Shown one piece after another: positions 1 to 6,229 of a stretch of DNA of 27,442 nucleotides. The first letter of the stretch is position 1. Each line of letters starts with the position of its first letter. Location of the stretch: positions 1 through 27,442 of the forward strand of contig DATKKU010000020.1 in the NCBI GenBank assembly GCA_035542755.1. Reading direction: 5' to 3'. The DNA is from RYN-425 sp035542755 (GTDB taxonomy: Bacteria > Patescibacteriota > Saccharimonadia > Saccharimonadales > UBA10212). Under the pieces are notes generated by a model. The model was given only the letters and a program-made list of their open reading frames with translations. It had not been told where the DNA came from and did not search any database. The position numbers were made by a program, and so were the translations under genes.

Positions 1-3
1 TTC

Positions 4-89
4 GTAAATTACTCATCAGTAATTTACCTTCAGCTTTAGCTCGCTTCCTCCTCCCAAAAATGCGATTCGCTTCAGATCTCGCATTTTTG
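4..89 (+). repeat. tRNA-neighbour repeat, copy A (block plus hairpins)
   Basis: A perfect 10-bp hairpin (arms 4-13 and 18-27) precedes a conserved block at 31-55 whose core is AGCTCGCTTCCTCCTCCC. The block runs directly into a second perfect hairpin, arms CAAAAATGCGA (55-65) and TCGCATTTTTG (79-89). The block recurs at 311-335 and 11786-11810, each time followed at once by a different hairpin that also opens with CAA and closes with TTG. The copy lies about 95 bp upstream of tRNA-Thr. Function unknown. Confidence 0.6.
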
Positions 90-156
90 ATAAAACTAAT
101 TGGTCTGGAACAGATGCTAGTTTACCAAAAACAGGGGTAAATTAAAAGTATCCGGA

Positions 157-165
157 TGTTATACT
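157..165 (+). promoter_or_regulatory. Extended -10 promoter of tRNA-Thr
   Basis: TGT followed by TATACT (160-165) has the TGN-TANNNT form seen before several genes here. A start near 172 would place the 5' end of the tRNA precursor about 12 nt before the mature tRNA. No clear -35 element is visible. Confidence 0.45.
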
Positions 166-183
166 TTTATCTGTTAAATACTT

Positions 184-260
184 GCCACCTTAGCTCAGTT
201 GGCTAGAGCACCGCTTTCGTAAAGCGGGGGTCTGGGGTTCAAGTCCCCAAGGTGGCTCCA
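184..260 (+). tRNA. tRNA-Thr(CGT)
   Basis: The cloverleaf reads clearly: acceptor arms GCCACCT (184-190) and AGGTGGC (250-256), D-arm TAGCTCAGTTGGCTAGAGCA, anticodon stem CCGCT/AGCGG around loop TTCGTAA, and T-loop GGTTCAAGTCC. The anticodon CGT (218-220) reads ACG, threonine. The discriminator is T257 and the CCA end (258-260) is encoded. Confidence 0.95.
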
Positions 261-310
261 TCGTCGGAATCGGGCACCGGCTTTCATAAGCGCGTTTAAC
301 TTGCTTATTG

Positions 311-378
311 CAGCCTCGGCTCGCTTCCTCCTCTCAATTTTATAAAAACCTGCGGCAATGCGTGTTTTTATAAAATTG
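311..378 (+). repeat. tRNA-neighbour repeat, copy B
   Basis: The block at 311-335 (core GGCTCGCTTCCTCCTCTC) differs from copy C by one base over about 25. It runs into a perfect 15-bp hairpin, left arm CAATTTTATAAAAAC (335-349) and right arm 364-378, around a 14-nt loop. The copy sits between the tRNA-Thr and tRNA-Gly genes. The hairpin sequence differs from copies A and C while complementarity is kept. Confidence 0.65.
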
Positions 379-412
379 GCAAACGTGCTTGGCCCGCACT
401 TAAAAAGACCGA

Positions 413-486
413 GCGAGTGTATTTCAATGGCAGAATATGACCTTCCCAAGGTCGAGACGCGGGTTCGATTCCCGCCACTCGCACCA
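413..486 (+). tRNA. tRNA-Gly(CCC)
   Basis: Acceptor arms GCGAGTG (413-419) and CACTCGC (476-482), D-arm TTCAATGGCAGAA, anticodon loop TTCCCAA with anticodon CCC (445-447), T-arm GCGGGTTCGATTCCCGC, discriminator A483 and encoded CCA (484-486). CCC reads GGG, glycine. The first anticodon-stem pair is T-G. Confidence 0.94.
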
Positions 487-505
487 CGCAAAAGCCCGAG
501 CTTTG

Positions 506-549
506 GTCCTGAAGTATTTACCAATGACAAGAGATAAATACTTCAGGAC
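506..549 (+). repeat. 15-bp perfect hairpin downstream of tRNA-Gly
   Basis: Arms GTCCTGAAGTATTTA (506-520) and TAAATACTTCAGGAC (535-549) are perfectly complementary around a 14-nt loop. No T-run follows directly, so it is not a classic terminator, but a processing or termination role for the tRNA transcript is possible. It is followed by TGCTCGGCTCTTGCTTC, a weak relative of the repeat block at 31-55. Confidence 0.5.
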
Positions 550-644
550 TTTATGCTCGGCTCTTGCTTCTTTGATTCACGAATCCTCCCAGATGAATCG
601 GGGTAGAACCTCTGATATTAACAATGTAGAATAGAGCATAGTTT

Positions 645-1001
645 ATGGACATACAAAAGAAATTTCTGCATGACCGGGTAGTACTTGGTCTGGTCACTCT
701 GATTTCAATGCTAACGGTCATCGGTATCAGTCTGGTTTTGATTCGTTTTGACGCTTCTCGCAATCCGACCACCACAGTCGCATACCGTTCTAATATAACC
801 GGGGCTCAATATCAAAGCGGCAAACCTATTGATATCTATAGTTTGGCTCTTTTTATGCTGCTTAGTGCCGTAGTTGCAATTGCGCTTAGCAACCAAGTCT
901 ACGTAGTCCGCCGCTACCTGGCAGTTTTTATTCTAGCCGCCCAAGTCTTCTTAATAGTTATGGCAATAATTGTCTCTAACGCACTTATTTCACTGCAATA
1001 A
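645..1001 (+). CDS. Small membrane protein of unknown function
   Basis: The predicted protein has 118 residues and I do not recognise a family. Three hydrophobic segments at about residues 13-33, 65-83 and 92-114 suggest three membrane helices, with a polar stretch (about 34-64) between the first and second. The ATG at 645 follows TAGAAT (627-632) by 12 nt and no Shine-Dalgarno sequence is visible. The gene ends 17 nt before the glycosyltransferase gene on the same strand, so the two are probably co-transcribed and the protein may assist that membrane enzyme. This link rests on position only. Confidence 0.7.
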   Translation: MDIQKKFLHDRVVLGLVTLISMLTVIGISLVLIRFDASRNPTTTVAYRSNITGAQYQSGKPIDIYSLALFMLLSAVVAIALSNQVYVVRRYLAVFILAAQVFLIVMAIIVSNALISLQ

Positions 1002-1018
1002 CAAATGATTGGTAAATA

Positions 1019-2605
1019 ATGCGCTCTATTGAAATCCCGCAGCCCGAAGACCGTGATTGGCGCTATCGCATTTTTGAAATTCTGCCCGGACTAATTACCT
1101 GGTTTATTTTACTGCTACCGGTTGTCCTTAGCATTATCAGTCCCAAACTGGCAGCTTATTTTATTATCGCTTATCTGCTCCTTTGGTTCGTACGGGCAGT
1201 TGGGCTTGATATTCGCTCGCTTCAGGGCTGGCAACTTATGAAAGAACACCGTAACATGCCGTGGCAAAAACTTAATAGCGACCTAGAAGAGCTTGTAGTT
1301 AGGTTTGAGGGTGCTCCTAAATGGCATGCCCGAAACCTGGCCCGCGTTAAAGAGTACATGCTGCACAGTCGCACCAAGCCCAGCGAGGTAGTTCACGTTG
1401 TTATGATTGCTGCCTATAACGAGTCTAAAGACGTACTGGGCCCAACCCTCAAATCGGTTCTGAACTGCGACTACGATATGAAAAAGCTCATAGTGGTGTT
1501 TGCATACGAAGGCCGCGACGGCGCGCGGTCAGAAGCCGCCGTAAAAGAGCTTGTTGGTGAGTACAAAACTAAATTTATGCACATTATGGCCGTCAAACAT
1601 CCGGTAACACCCGGCGAGGTAAGGGGCAAGGGCGGCAATATAACTTACGCTGCCCGCCAACTGCAAGTCTATCTGGAAAAGCGCAAAGTAGACCCGGCCA
1701 AGGTTTTGGTCACCACTCTGGACGCTGACAACCGTCCTGACAAGCAATATTTTGCGGCCCTTACGTATACTTTTTGTTCTACCGAGGAACCAAAGTATGC
1801 CTCATACCAACCGATACCGATGTACACCAACAATATCTGGGATGCCCCGGCCCCAATGCGAGTGATTGCCACTGGCAATTCCTTTTGGAATATTGTGCTC
1901 TCAATGCGGCCCCACATGCTTAGAAATTTTTCATCGCACGCTCAGCCGATGAATGCTCTTATAGACACCGATTTTTGGAGCGCCAGAACCATTGTTGAAG
2001 ACGGTCACCAATACTGGCGTACCTGGTTTCGCTATGACGGCAAGCACGAGGTTTATCCTATCTACGTGCCTATTTATCAGGATGCGGTCTTAAGTTTTAG
2101 TTACCGTAAAACTATCAAAGCTCAATTTGTGCAGATTAGGCGTTGGGCCTGGGGCGCTTCTGATGTGTCTTATGTGGCCTATACAGGCTTTTTTAAGCCC
2201 AATAACATCCCGCGCTATAAAATCTGGCCAAAGTTCCTAAGACTGCTAGAAGGGCACATTAGCTGGTCTACAGCGCCTCTTTTAATAGCCCTTGCCGCGT
2301 TAACGCCCTTTTTGCTGAACCCGCAGAGTTATATAGCCAATGAGTTACCCCAGGTGGCTTCCAGGATTCAGCAGCTAGCTTTAGCCGGTATACTTGTTAC
2401 TCTATTTCTAAGTTTCCAGATTCTACCGCCCAAACCAGAGCGTTATAAGCGTCATCGTAGCCTGTGGATGGTGTTGCAATGGGTATATCTGCCGTTTACC
2501 ACTATTATCTTTAACTCTTTTGCGGCAATCTATTCTCAAACCCGGCTAATGTTTGGCCGCTATATGGGCAATTTCGACGTTACTGACAAGGCCGTCAAGA
2601 AGTAA
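1019..2605 (+). CDS. Membrane GT2-family glycosyltransferase, cellulose-synthase-like
   Basis: This 528-residue protein has two N-terminal membrane segments (about 20-60), a cytoplasmic GT-A domain starting at VVMIAAYNES (about 127), and C-terminal hydrophobic segments (about 415-435, 455-475 and 485-510). Signature residues are present: D235-A-D237 (nucleotide-sugar and metal binding), E327-D328 in VEDG (candidate catalytic acid pair), and Q372-IR-R-W376, the QxxRW motif of processive GT2 enzymes. It probably uses a nucleotide sugar to build or extrude a surface polysaccharide at the membrane; sugar and product cannot be told from sequence. It overlaps the convergent nrdR by 11 bp. No good ribosome-binding site precedes the ATG. 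Confidence 0.85.
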   Translation: MRSIEIPQPEDRDWRYRIFEILPGLITWFILLLPVVLSIISPKLAAYFIIAYLLLWFVRAVGLDIRSLQGWQLMKEHRNMPWQKLNSDLEELVVRFEGAPKWHARNLARVKEYMLHSRTKPSEVVHVVMIAAYNESKDVLGPTLKSVLNCDYDMKKLIVVFAYEGRDGARSEAAVKELVGEYKTKFMHIMAVKHPVTPGEVRGKGGNITYAARQLQVYLEKRKVDPAKVLVTTLDADNRPDKQYFAALTYTFCSTEEPKYASYQPIPMYTNNIWDAPAPMRVIATGNSFWNIVLSMRPHMLRNFSSHAQPMNALIDTDFWSARTIVEDGHQYWRTWFRYDGKHEVYPIYVPIYQDAVLSFSYRKTIKAQFVQIRRWAWGASDVSYVAYTGFFKPNNIPRYKIWPKFLRLLEGHISWSTAPLLIALAALTPFLLNPQSYIANELPQVASRIQQLALAGILVTLFLSFQILPPKPERYKRHRSLWMVLQWVYLPFTTIIFNSFAAIYSQTRLMFGRYMGNFDVTDKAVKK

Positions 2606-3017
2606 ATTGGGTCTGCAGCGAAGGGTGTTCCAGGACAAACCTTTGCCAAGCTCGCTTGCTAAATGATTTTAGAACTTTTCCGGCGGTCCGGCTGATGTAG
2701 CTAGTATCTACAAGAGGGAAATCTGGTGCTAACAGTAGTTTTTGTGTAACCGTGTTAGTAATCTCGCGGGCTTCCTCGTAGCATTTTTTTCTATCCTGCA
2801 GCGACAGCAGAACCTCTGTAAAAAGTATGTTGTTGTCGTAGGGCCTGAGGGTGCCGTTTGACCGAACTCTGATTACTCCAGTTAAATCAGCCGCCTCGTG
2901 AGTAGTGAATAGGGCTGAACACTCCTGGCAGCGCCGGCGTCGCCACACCTGATTATTTCGTTTTTGGCGTCGGCTATTTATAACCTGCGTTTCTGAGCCA
3001 CAATATAGACAAACCAT
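2595..3017 (-). CDS. nrdR: NrdR-type transcriptional repressor
   Basis: The 140-residue protein has the NrdR layout: an N-terminal zinc ribbon with Cys3, Cys6, Cys30 and Cys33 (MVCLYCGS, RRRRCQEC) followed by FTTHE, then an ATP-cone-like region from about residue 47. The family senses ATP/dATP and represses ribonucleotide reductase genes. It is slightly short (usual length about 150-160) and its C-terminal half is divergent. No nrd gene lies in the window. The start codon lies inside a 7-bp inverted repeat (3016-3033), which suggests autoregulation. The 3' end overlaps the convergent glycosyltransferase gene. Confidence 0.85.
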   Translation of the reverse strand: MVCLYCGSETQVINSRRQKRNNQVWRRRRCQECSALFTTHEAADLTGVIRVRSNGTLRPYDNNILFTEVLLSLQDRKKCYEEAREITNTVTQKLLLAPDFPLVDTSYISRTAGKVLKSFSKRAWQRFVLEHPSLQTQFTS

Positions 3018-3033
3018 GACAACATATTGTCAT
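2998..3033 (-). promoter_or_regulatory. Candidate NrdR operator over the nrdR start
   Basis: ATGACAA-CATA-TTGTCAT (3016-3033) is a 7-bp inverted repeat covering the nrdR start. A second element, CCACAATATAGACA (2998-3011), resembles the ACACAATATA half of known NrdR boxes. The two centres are about 19 bp apart, not the usual 30-31 bp. Autoregulation is an inference. Confidence 0.35.
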
Positions 3034-3109
3034 AACGCTTGAGTAAAAACCAGTGGATAAACTACATATTTTCGGGGTAGAAGTCATACTTGTCTCTGTA
3101 AAATGGCAC

Positions 3110-3141
3110 AAAAAAACCGACTTTCATCATTTGAAAGTCGG
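3110..3141 (-). terminator. Rho-independent terminator (minus strand)
   Basis: On the minus strand the arms CCGACTTTCA and TGAAAGTCGG form a perfect 10-bp stem with a 5-nt loop (3117-3141), followed by seven T (3116-3110). It lies 12 nt after the stop codon of the small minus-strand ORF at 3154-3276 and fits that transcript. Confidence 0.8.
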
Positions 3142-3153
3142 CAATTTAGTTTT

Positions 3154-3276
3154 TTAGACGGTACCGGGGGTCGAACGAACTCTTCTAATCCTGTTTGTGA
3201 CTGGCTTTACACCAGTAATTTCTTCGTAAAAAAGCTTAAATTCCTCAAGCGGCCCACCAATCTTCTTGGTACTCAA
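3154..3276 (-). CDS. Small basic protein, 40 residues, unknown function
   Basis: This minus-strand reading frame begins at TTG 3276 (alternative TTG 3282) and ends with TAA at 3156-3154. Residues 1-23 are mixed charge (MSTKKIGGPLEEFKLFYEE and on) and the C-terminus is basic (NRIRRVRSTPGTV). The case for a real gene is its surroundings: a promoter TTGACA-17 bp-TAACTT with TG extension (3331-3303), GAGG 7 nt before the TTG, and a strong terminator 12 nt after the stop. The transcript would be about 185 nt. No family was recognised; a non-coding RNA is the alternative. Confidence 0.5.
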   Translation of the reverse strand: MSTKKIGGPLEEFKLFYEEITGVKPVTNRIRRVRSTPGTV

Positions 3277-3302
3277 ACTCAAACCTCACTATTAACCTGA
3301 AT

Positions 3303-3331
3303 AAGTTATCACTGCTCGGACTAAATGTCAA
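3303..3331 (-). promoter_or_regulatory. Minus-strand promoter of the small ORF
   Basis: On the minus strand TTGACA (3331-3326), a 17-bp spacer and TAACTT (3308-3303) with TG at 3311-3310 form a consensus-like extended promoter. The expected start is near 3296. It lies back to back with the tgt promoter. Confidence 0.65.
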
Positions 3332-3335
3332 TCAC

Positions 3336-3344
3336 TGGTACAAT
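3336..3344 (+). promoter_or_regulatory. Extended -10 promoter of tgt (leaderless)
   Basis: TGG-TACAAT (3336-3344) ends 8 nt before the ATG at 3353, so transcription should start at or within a few bases of the start codon. No Shine-Dalgarno sequence fits in that space. Confidence 0.55.
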
Positions 3345-3352
3345 GGCACGTG

Positions 3353-4426
3353 ATGCCGAAAAGTCACTTTCAACAGATTAAAGTAGGGGCCAAAGGTGCC
3401 AGAAGCGGTAGTTTAAAAACTCGCCGCGGGGTGGTGGACACGCCCTTTTTCATGCCAGTAGCAACCCGCGGGGCAGTTAAGGGTTTAGAGCCAAGTCAGG
3501 TCGCCGCTACCGGGGCCCAAGTACTATTGGCCAACACCTACCATCTTCATTTGTCGCCGGGAGAGAAAGTTATCAAAAAACTGGGTGGTTTACATCAATT
3601 TACTGGTTGGAGGGGGGCAATGCTGACCGATTCTGGCGGGTTTCAGGTCTTCTCACTATCAAAAGTCCGCGAAATAACAGAGGACGGGGTAACCTTTAAA
3701 GACCCTAAATCCGGCGATACAATCTTTATCAGCCCAGAGCGTTCTATGCAGATTCAGCTTGAACTTGGCGCCGATATCATCATGGCTTTTGACGATTTAA
3801 CAGGGCTTGACGCCACGGCCCGTGTCCGTACAGAAGAGGCCGTAAAGCGTACTCATCGCTGGCTGGTCCGTTCAATAACTGAGTTTAAAAAACTGACCAA
3901 AAACAATGCTAGCCCACCTCTGTTATTCGGGATAGTGCAGGGAGGCCTGGATAAAAAGCTCAGGGCCAAAAGCCTGGAGTTTGTCCAATCCCAAGCTGTT
4001 GACGGGGTGGCCATTGGCGGCCTATCGGTTGGGGAATCCAGGTCTGAAATGCATTCAATGCTGAAATTCTTGGCACCGCTTTACGACAGTTCCCGGGCAC
4101 GCTATTTAATGGGGGTCGGCGACCCTATTGATGTACGTTACGCAATAGAAAGCGGCATAGATATGATGGACTGCGTCATGCCAACTCGTAATGCCCGGCA
4201 CGGCAGTGTCTGGGTAACCGATACAAAGAGGTTAAATCTTAATAATGCCAAGTTCGCTAGTGACCCTAAGCCGATTGATAAAAACTGCGATTGCCATACC
4301 TGCGTAACAGGCTACAGCCGGGCCTATATGCGCCAGTTATACAGGAGCGAGAACCCCTTAGCCGGTTCATTGGCATCCATTCATAACCTCCGTTACTTGG
4401 CACGAACTACTGAAGAATATCGCTAG
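3353..4426 (+). CDS. tgt: Queuine/preQ1 tRNA-guanine transglycosylase
   Basis: TGT exchanges guanine-34 of GUN anticodons (Tyr, His, Asn, Asp) for preQ1 (or queuine). The 357-residue protein has the full family pattern: LTDSGGFQVFSL with the catalytic aspartate, GIVQGG, AIGGLSVGE, YLMGVGDP, the nucleophile-containing MMDCVMPTRNARHG, and the zinc site CDCHTC followed by a distal histidine in SIHNLRY. A GTG directly upstream (3350) is in frame, but ATG 3353 fits the -10 at 3339-3344 better as a leaderless start. Its stop TAG shares the CTAG at 4423-4426 with the stop of the convergent ketoacyl synthase gene. Confidence 0.95.
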   Translation: MPKSHFQQIKVGAKGARSGSLKTRRGVVDTPFFMPVATRGAVKGLEPSQVAATGAQVLLANTYHLHLSPGEKVIKKLGGLHQFTGWRGAMLTDSGGFQVFSLSKVREITEDGVTFKDPKSGDTIFISPERSMQIQLELGADIIMAFDDLTGLDATARVRTEEAVKRTHRWLVRSITEFKKLTKNNASPPLLFGIVQGGLDKKLRAKSLEFVQSQAVDGVAIGGLSVGESRSEMHSMLKFLAPLYDSSRARYLMGVGDPIDVRYAIESGIDMMDCVMPTRNARHGSVWVTDTKRLNLNNAKFASDPKPIDKNCDCHTCVTGYSRAYMRQLYRSENPLAGSLASIHNLRYLARTTEEYR

Positions 4427-5775
4427 CGGCCGACGTATTTCCGAAGGGCAATTCCGGCAAATGAACCGCCAAAACCAAGCGATATGCTAATGACTACATC
4501 AAGGTCAGCCTTCGTTGACTCCAGAGCGCTGAGGTTAAAATGTGCCATATCTTCTTCCGGCTCGGTTAGTTTCAGGCCCGGCGGTGTCTCGCCGTGTAGC
4601 AGGGCCTCAATGGCAAAACCGGCTTCAATTGCTCCGGCACCCCCCAGTGCATGACCGGTCGCACCTTTGGTAGAGTTGGCGTAAACTTTTTGTGGGGCCA
4701 AGTTCCTACTAGCCACCGCTAGCTTGGTTATTTTAGCTTCATTGGTGTCGCCAACACCGGTGCTAGTAGCGTGATTATTGATGTACAGCAGTTCCTCGGC
4801 GGTTAAACCTGAGGCCTCAATAAGTTCTTCTAGTCCCCGTTGCGCTCCCTCCAGGCCGGCCTGGACTCTGGACTCAGCGTGCGTGTAACTTCTGGTAGCT
4901 ACCAGTTCAGCGATAATTTGTTCATCGGTGAGACCACGGGCCTTAGCGCTGGACAACCTTTCAATCACAAAAGCGCCGCCGCCTTCGCCCATGACTAAGC
5001 CATGTCTATTCTTATCAAAAGGCCGTGATACTACCTCGGGGTCGTCTCGGGTGTCTACGCCCTCTTCGCCCATCCCCTCAAACATTTCTACACCCCTGGG
5101 CGGTAAGCCGGCATCCACACCGGCCGCTACAACCAGGTCAACCGCATAGTCACCCTTGACTTTCTTTTGAAGCGCATCAACCGCCATATCAAAAGTTATG
5201 CTACCAGATGCGCACTCAACATCTACCACAACGGCTCGCCGCCGTATATCTGCGATATTTGCCGGCACTGATGCGACCCTGCCGAATAGAGTCTTAAAGA
5301 GATCAGTTGCCCTAACATTTTGGGGGTCAAACTCCGCCAAGGTGCTCACGCCGGCAAAGGTAGAACCTATATATAAATCGGTGCGGTAGGGGTCTACTAT
5401 CTCTGGATTAAGTTTTGATGAATCGGCTTGCAGTACTCCGGCTTCACGCATCGCTCTATGTACAACGAGGCCAGCAACCTGGGCGCTAAGGTGTGAGTAT
5501 CTAACTAACTCTTTATAATTATAGGTGTCATTCATCAAGATTGGCTCGGCTCTCAGAGTTGCTTCAAACTCGTTAGGCAAGGCACCCACCACCTGAGATT
5601 TCATGATGCCTAGCTCTTCGTGCTTGGCCAGATGAGTTTCACTGACATGTCTAAGCCCGTGCTGGCCCGATACCAAATTCTGCCAGCTGGTTACTTTATC
5701 AAGTCCCAGTGGAGTAACTGTTTCGTATCCGGTAATTACATATCGCTCATCATCGGCCAGCTCAGCGTTACTCAT
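4423..5775 (-). CDS. fabF: Beta-ketoacyl-ACP synthase, KAS I/II (FabF-like)
   Basis: The family condenses malonyl-ACP with an acyl chain in type II fatty acid synthesis. The 450-residue protein keeps the active site: Cys188 (VDVECASGS), His335 (NNHATSTGVGD), Lys370 and His375 (STKGATGHALGGAGA), and the gating loop GFGG at about 435-438. It departs from typical FabF around the nucleophile (ECASG rather than ACSSG) and near the C-terminus. The ATG at 5775 is preceded by AAGGAG at good spacing; a longer upstream frame would run into tRNA-Val and is rejected. No other fatty-acid synthesis gene is in the window, and CPR bacteria usually lack the pathway. It may elongate scavenged acyl chains or act in another pathway (inference). 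Confidence 0.88.
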   Translation of the reverse strand: MSNAELADDERYVITGYETVTPLGLDKVTSWQNLVSGQHGLRHVSETHLAKHEELGIMKSQVVGALPNEFEATLRAEPILMNDTYNYKELVRYSHLSAQVAGLVVHRAMREAGVLQADSSKLNPEIVDPYRTDLYIGSTFAGVSTLAEFDPQNVRATDLFKTLFGRVASVPANIADIRRRAVVVDVECASGSITFDMAVDALQKKVKGDYAVDLVVAAGVDAGLPPRGVEMFEGMGEEGVDTRDDPEVVSRPFDKNRHGLVMGEGGGAFVIERLSSAKARGLTDEQIIAELVATRSYTHAESRVQAGLEGAQRGLEELIEASGLTAEELLYINNHATSTGVGDTNEAKITKLAVASRNLAPQKVYANSTKGATGHALGGAGAIEAGFAIEALLHGETPPGLKLTEPEEDMAHFNLSALESTKADLDVVISISLGFGGSFAGIALRKYVGR

Positions 5776-5798
5776 AGGACTCCTTATATATACAAAAA

Positions 5799-5875
5799 TG
5801 GTGGGCACAGAGGGACTTGAACCCCCGACATCCACAACGTCAATGTGGCGCTCTAGCCAACTGAGCTATGTGCCC
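5799..5875 (-). tRNA. tRNA-Val(GAC)
   Basis: Read on the minus strand: acceptor arms GGGCACA and TGTGCCC, D-arm TAGCTCAGTTGGCTAGAGC, anticodon stem CCACA/TGTGG around TTGACGT, T-loop GGTTCAAGTCC, and encoded CCA. The anticodon GAC reads GUC, valine. It lies 23 bp upstream of the ketoacyl synthase start in the same direction. Confidence 0.95.
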
Positions 5876-5921
5876 GCTTAAACAGGCTATATATTACCGC
5901 AGAACAGAGTAGCTTAGCAAT

Positions 5922-5965
5922 TATCATATATGATATAAAAACTATCCACAGAAACTTGTGGATAA
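5922..5965. promoter_or_regulatory. AT-rich palindrome and inverted DnaA-box pair
   Basis: TATCATATATGATA (5922-5935) is a perfect 14-bp palindrome. Next come CTATCCACA (5942-5950) and, inverted, TGTGGATAA (5957-5965). The second is a perfect consensus DnaA box (TTATCCACA on the minus strand); the first differs at one base. They face each other across 6 nt. DnaA binding here is inferred. Confidence 0.5.
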
Positions 5966-5996
5966 AAGCTCAAGAAACTACTAGCGCTATCCGGCT

Positions 5997-6145
5997 AGTA
6001 TATATATACTCTAGTCCAGTAGGTTGTGTTTTGCCGATGTGTTAACGGCAATACCGGTCTCAAGCATCGTTTGCGAGTATGCTGGAGGCCGGTTTTTAAC
6101 ATGAGACAAACCTACGGTTTTTCTCATCGCTCGTCGGCAAAGCCG
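5997..6145. other. Cluster of palindromes and competing hairpins
   Basis: It opens with the 14-bp palindrome AGTATATATATACT (5997-6010). TTGCCG (6031-6036) can pair with CGGCAA (6046-6051), or TTTGCCGA (6030-6037) with TCGGCAAA (6134-6141), but not both. An imperfect 15-bp hairpin (6053-6067 with 6078-6092) and a 12-bp hairpin with one mismatch (6101-6112 with 6116-6127) lie between. GTAGGTT (6019-6025) can also pair with AACCTAC (6109-6115). The likely thrS promoter lies downstream, so this is probably not the thrS leader. Function unknown. Nothing else is seen in the 5876-6229 gap apart from the DnaA boxes. Confidence 0.45.
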
Positions 6146-6211
6146 CCCCTAAAGGGCAAGCTCGCTGCTCTTTTCCCTTAAGTAAGTATCTTTATTAGAG
6201 GATATATAAAC

Positions 6212-6220
6212 TGTTATGAT
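6212..6220 (+). promoter_or_regulatory. Extended -10 promoter of thrS (leaderless)
   Basis: TGT-TATGAT (6212-6220) ends 9 nt before the ATG at 6230. No Shine-Dalgarno sequence is present, so the thrS mRNA should start at or just before the ATG. A weak -35, TTATTA, lies 17 bp upstream. Confidence 0.5.
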
Positions 6221-6229
6221 GTAAACCAG

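Noticed and set aside
195..530. 111-codon minus-strand frame across tRNA-Thr and tRNA-Gly
   Set aside because: It is antisense to two tRNA genes and a repeat; the apparent ERRKRAEA motif, also in the frame at 11652-11891, comes from the repeat block and not from protein homology.
3103..3300. 65-codon plus-strand frame
   Set aside because: It begins before the terminator hairpin and has no ribosome-binding site; the opposite strand explains the region better.
5776..5835. N-terminal extension of the ketoacyl synthase
   Set aside because: The extension reads into tRNA-Val, while ATG 5775 has AAGGAG at good distance.
6011..6127. 38-codon minus-strand frame within the hairpin cluster
   Set aside because: A frame this short is expected by chance, has no good ribosome-binding site, and the inverted repeats explain the sequence.
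6019..6229. T-box or threonyl operator leader for thrS
   Set aside because: The T-box sequence AGGGTGGNACCGCG is absent, and the probable -10 at 6215-6220 would exclude the hairpins from the mRNA.
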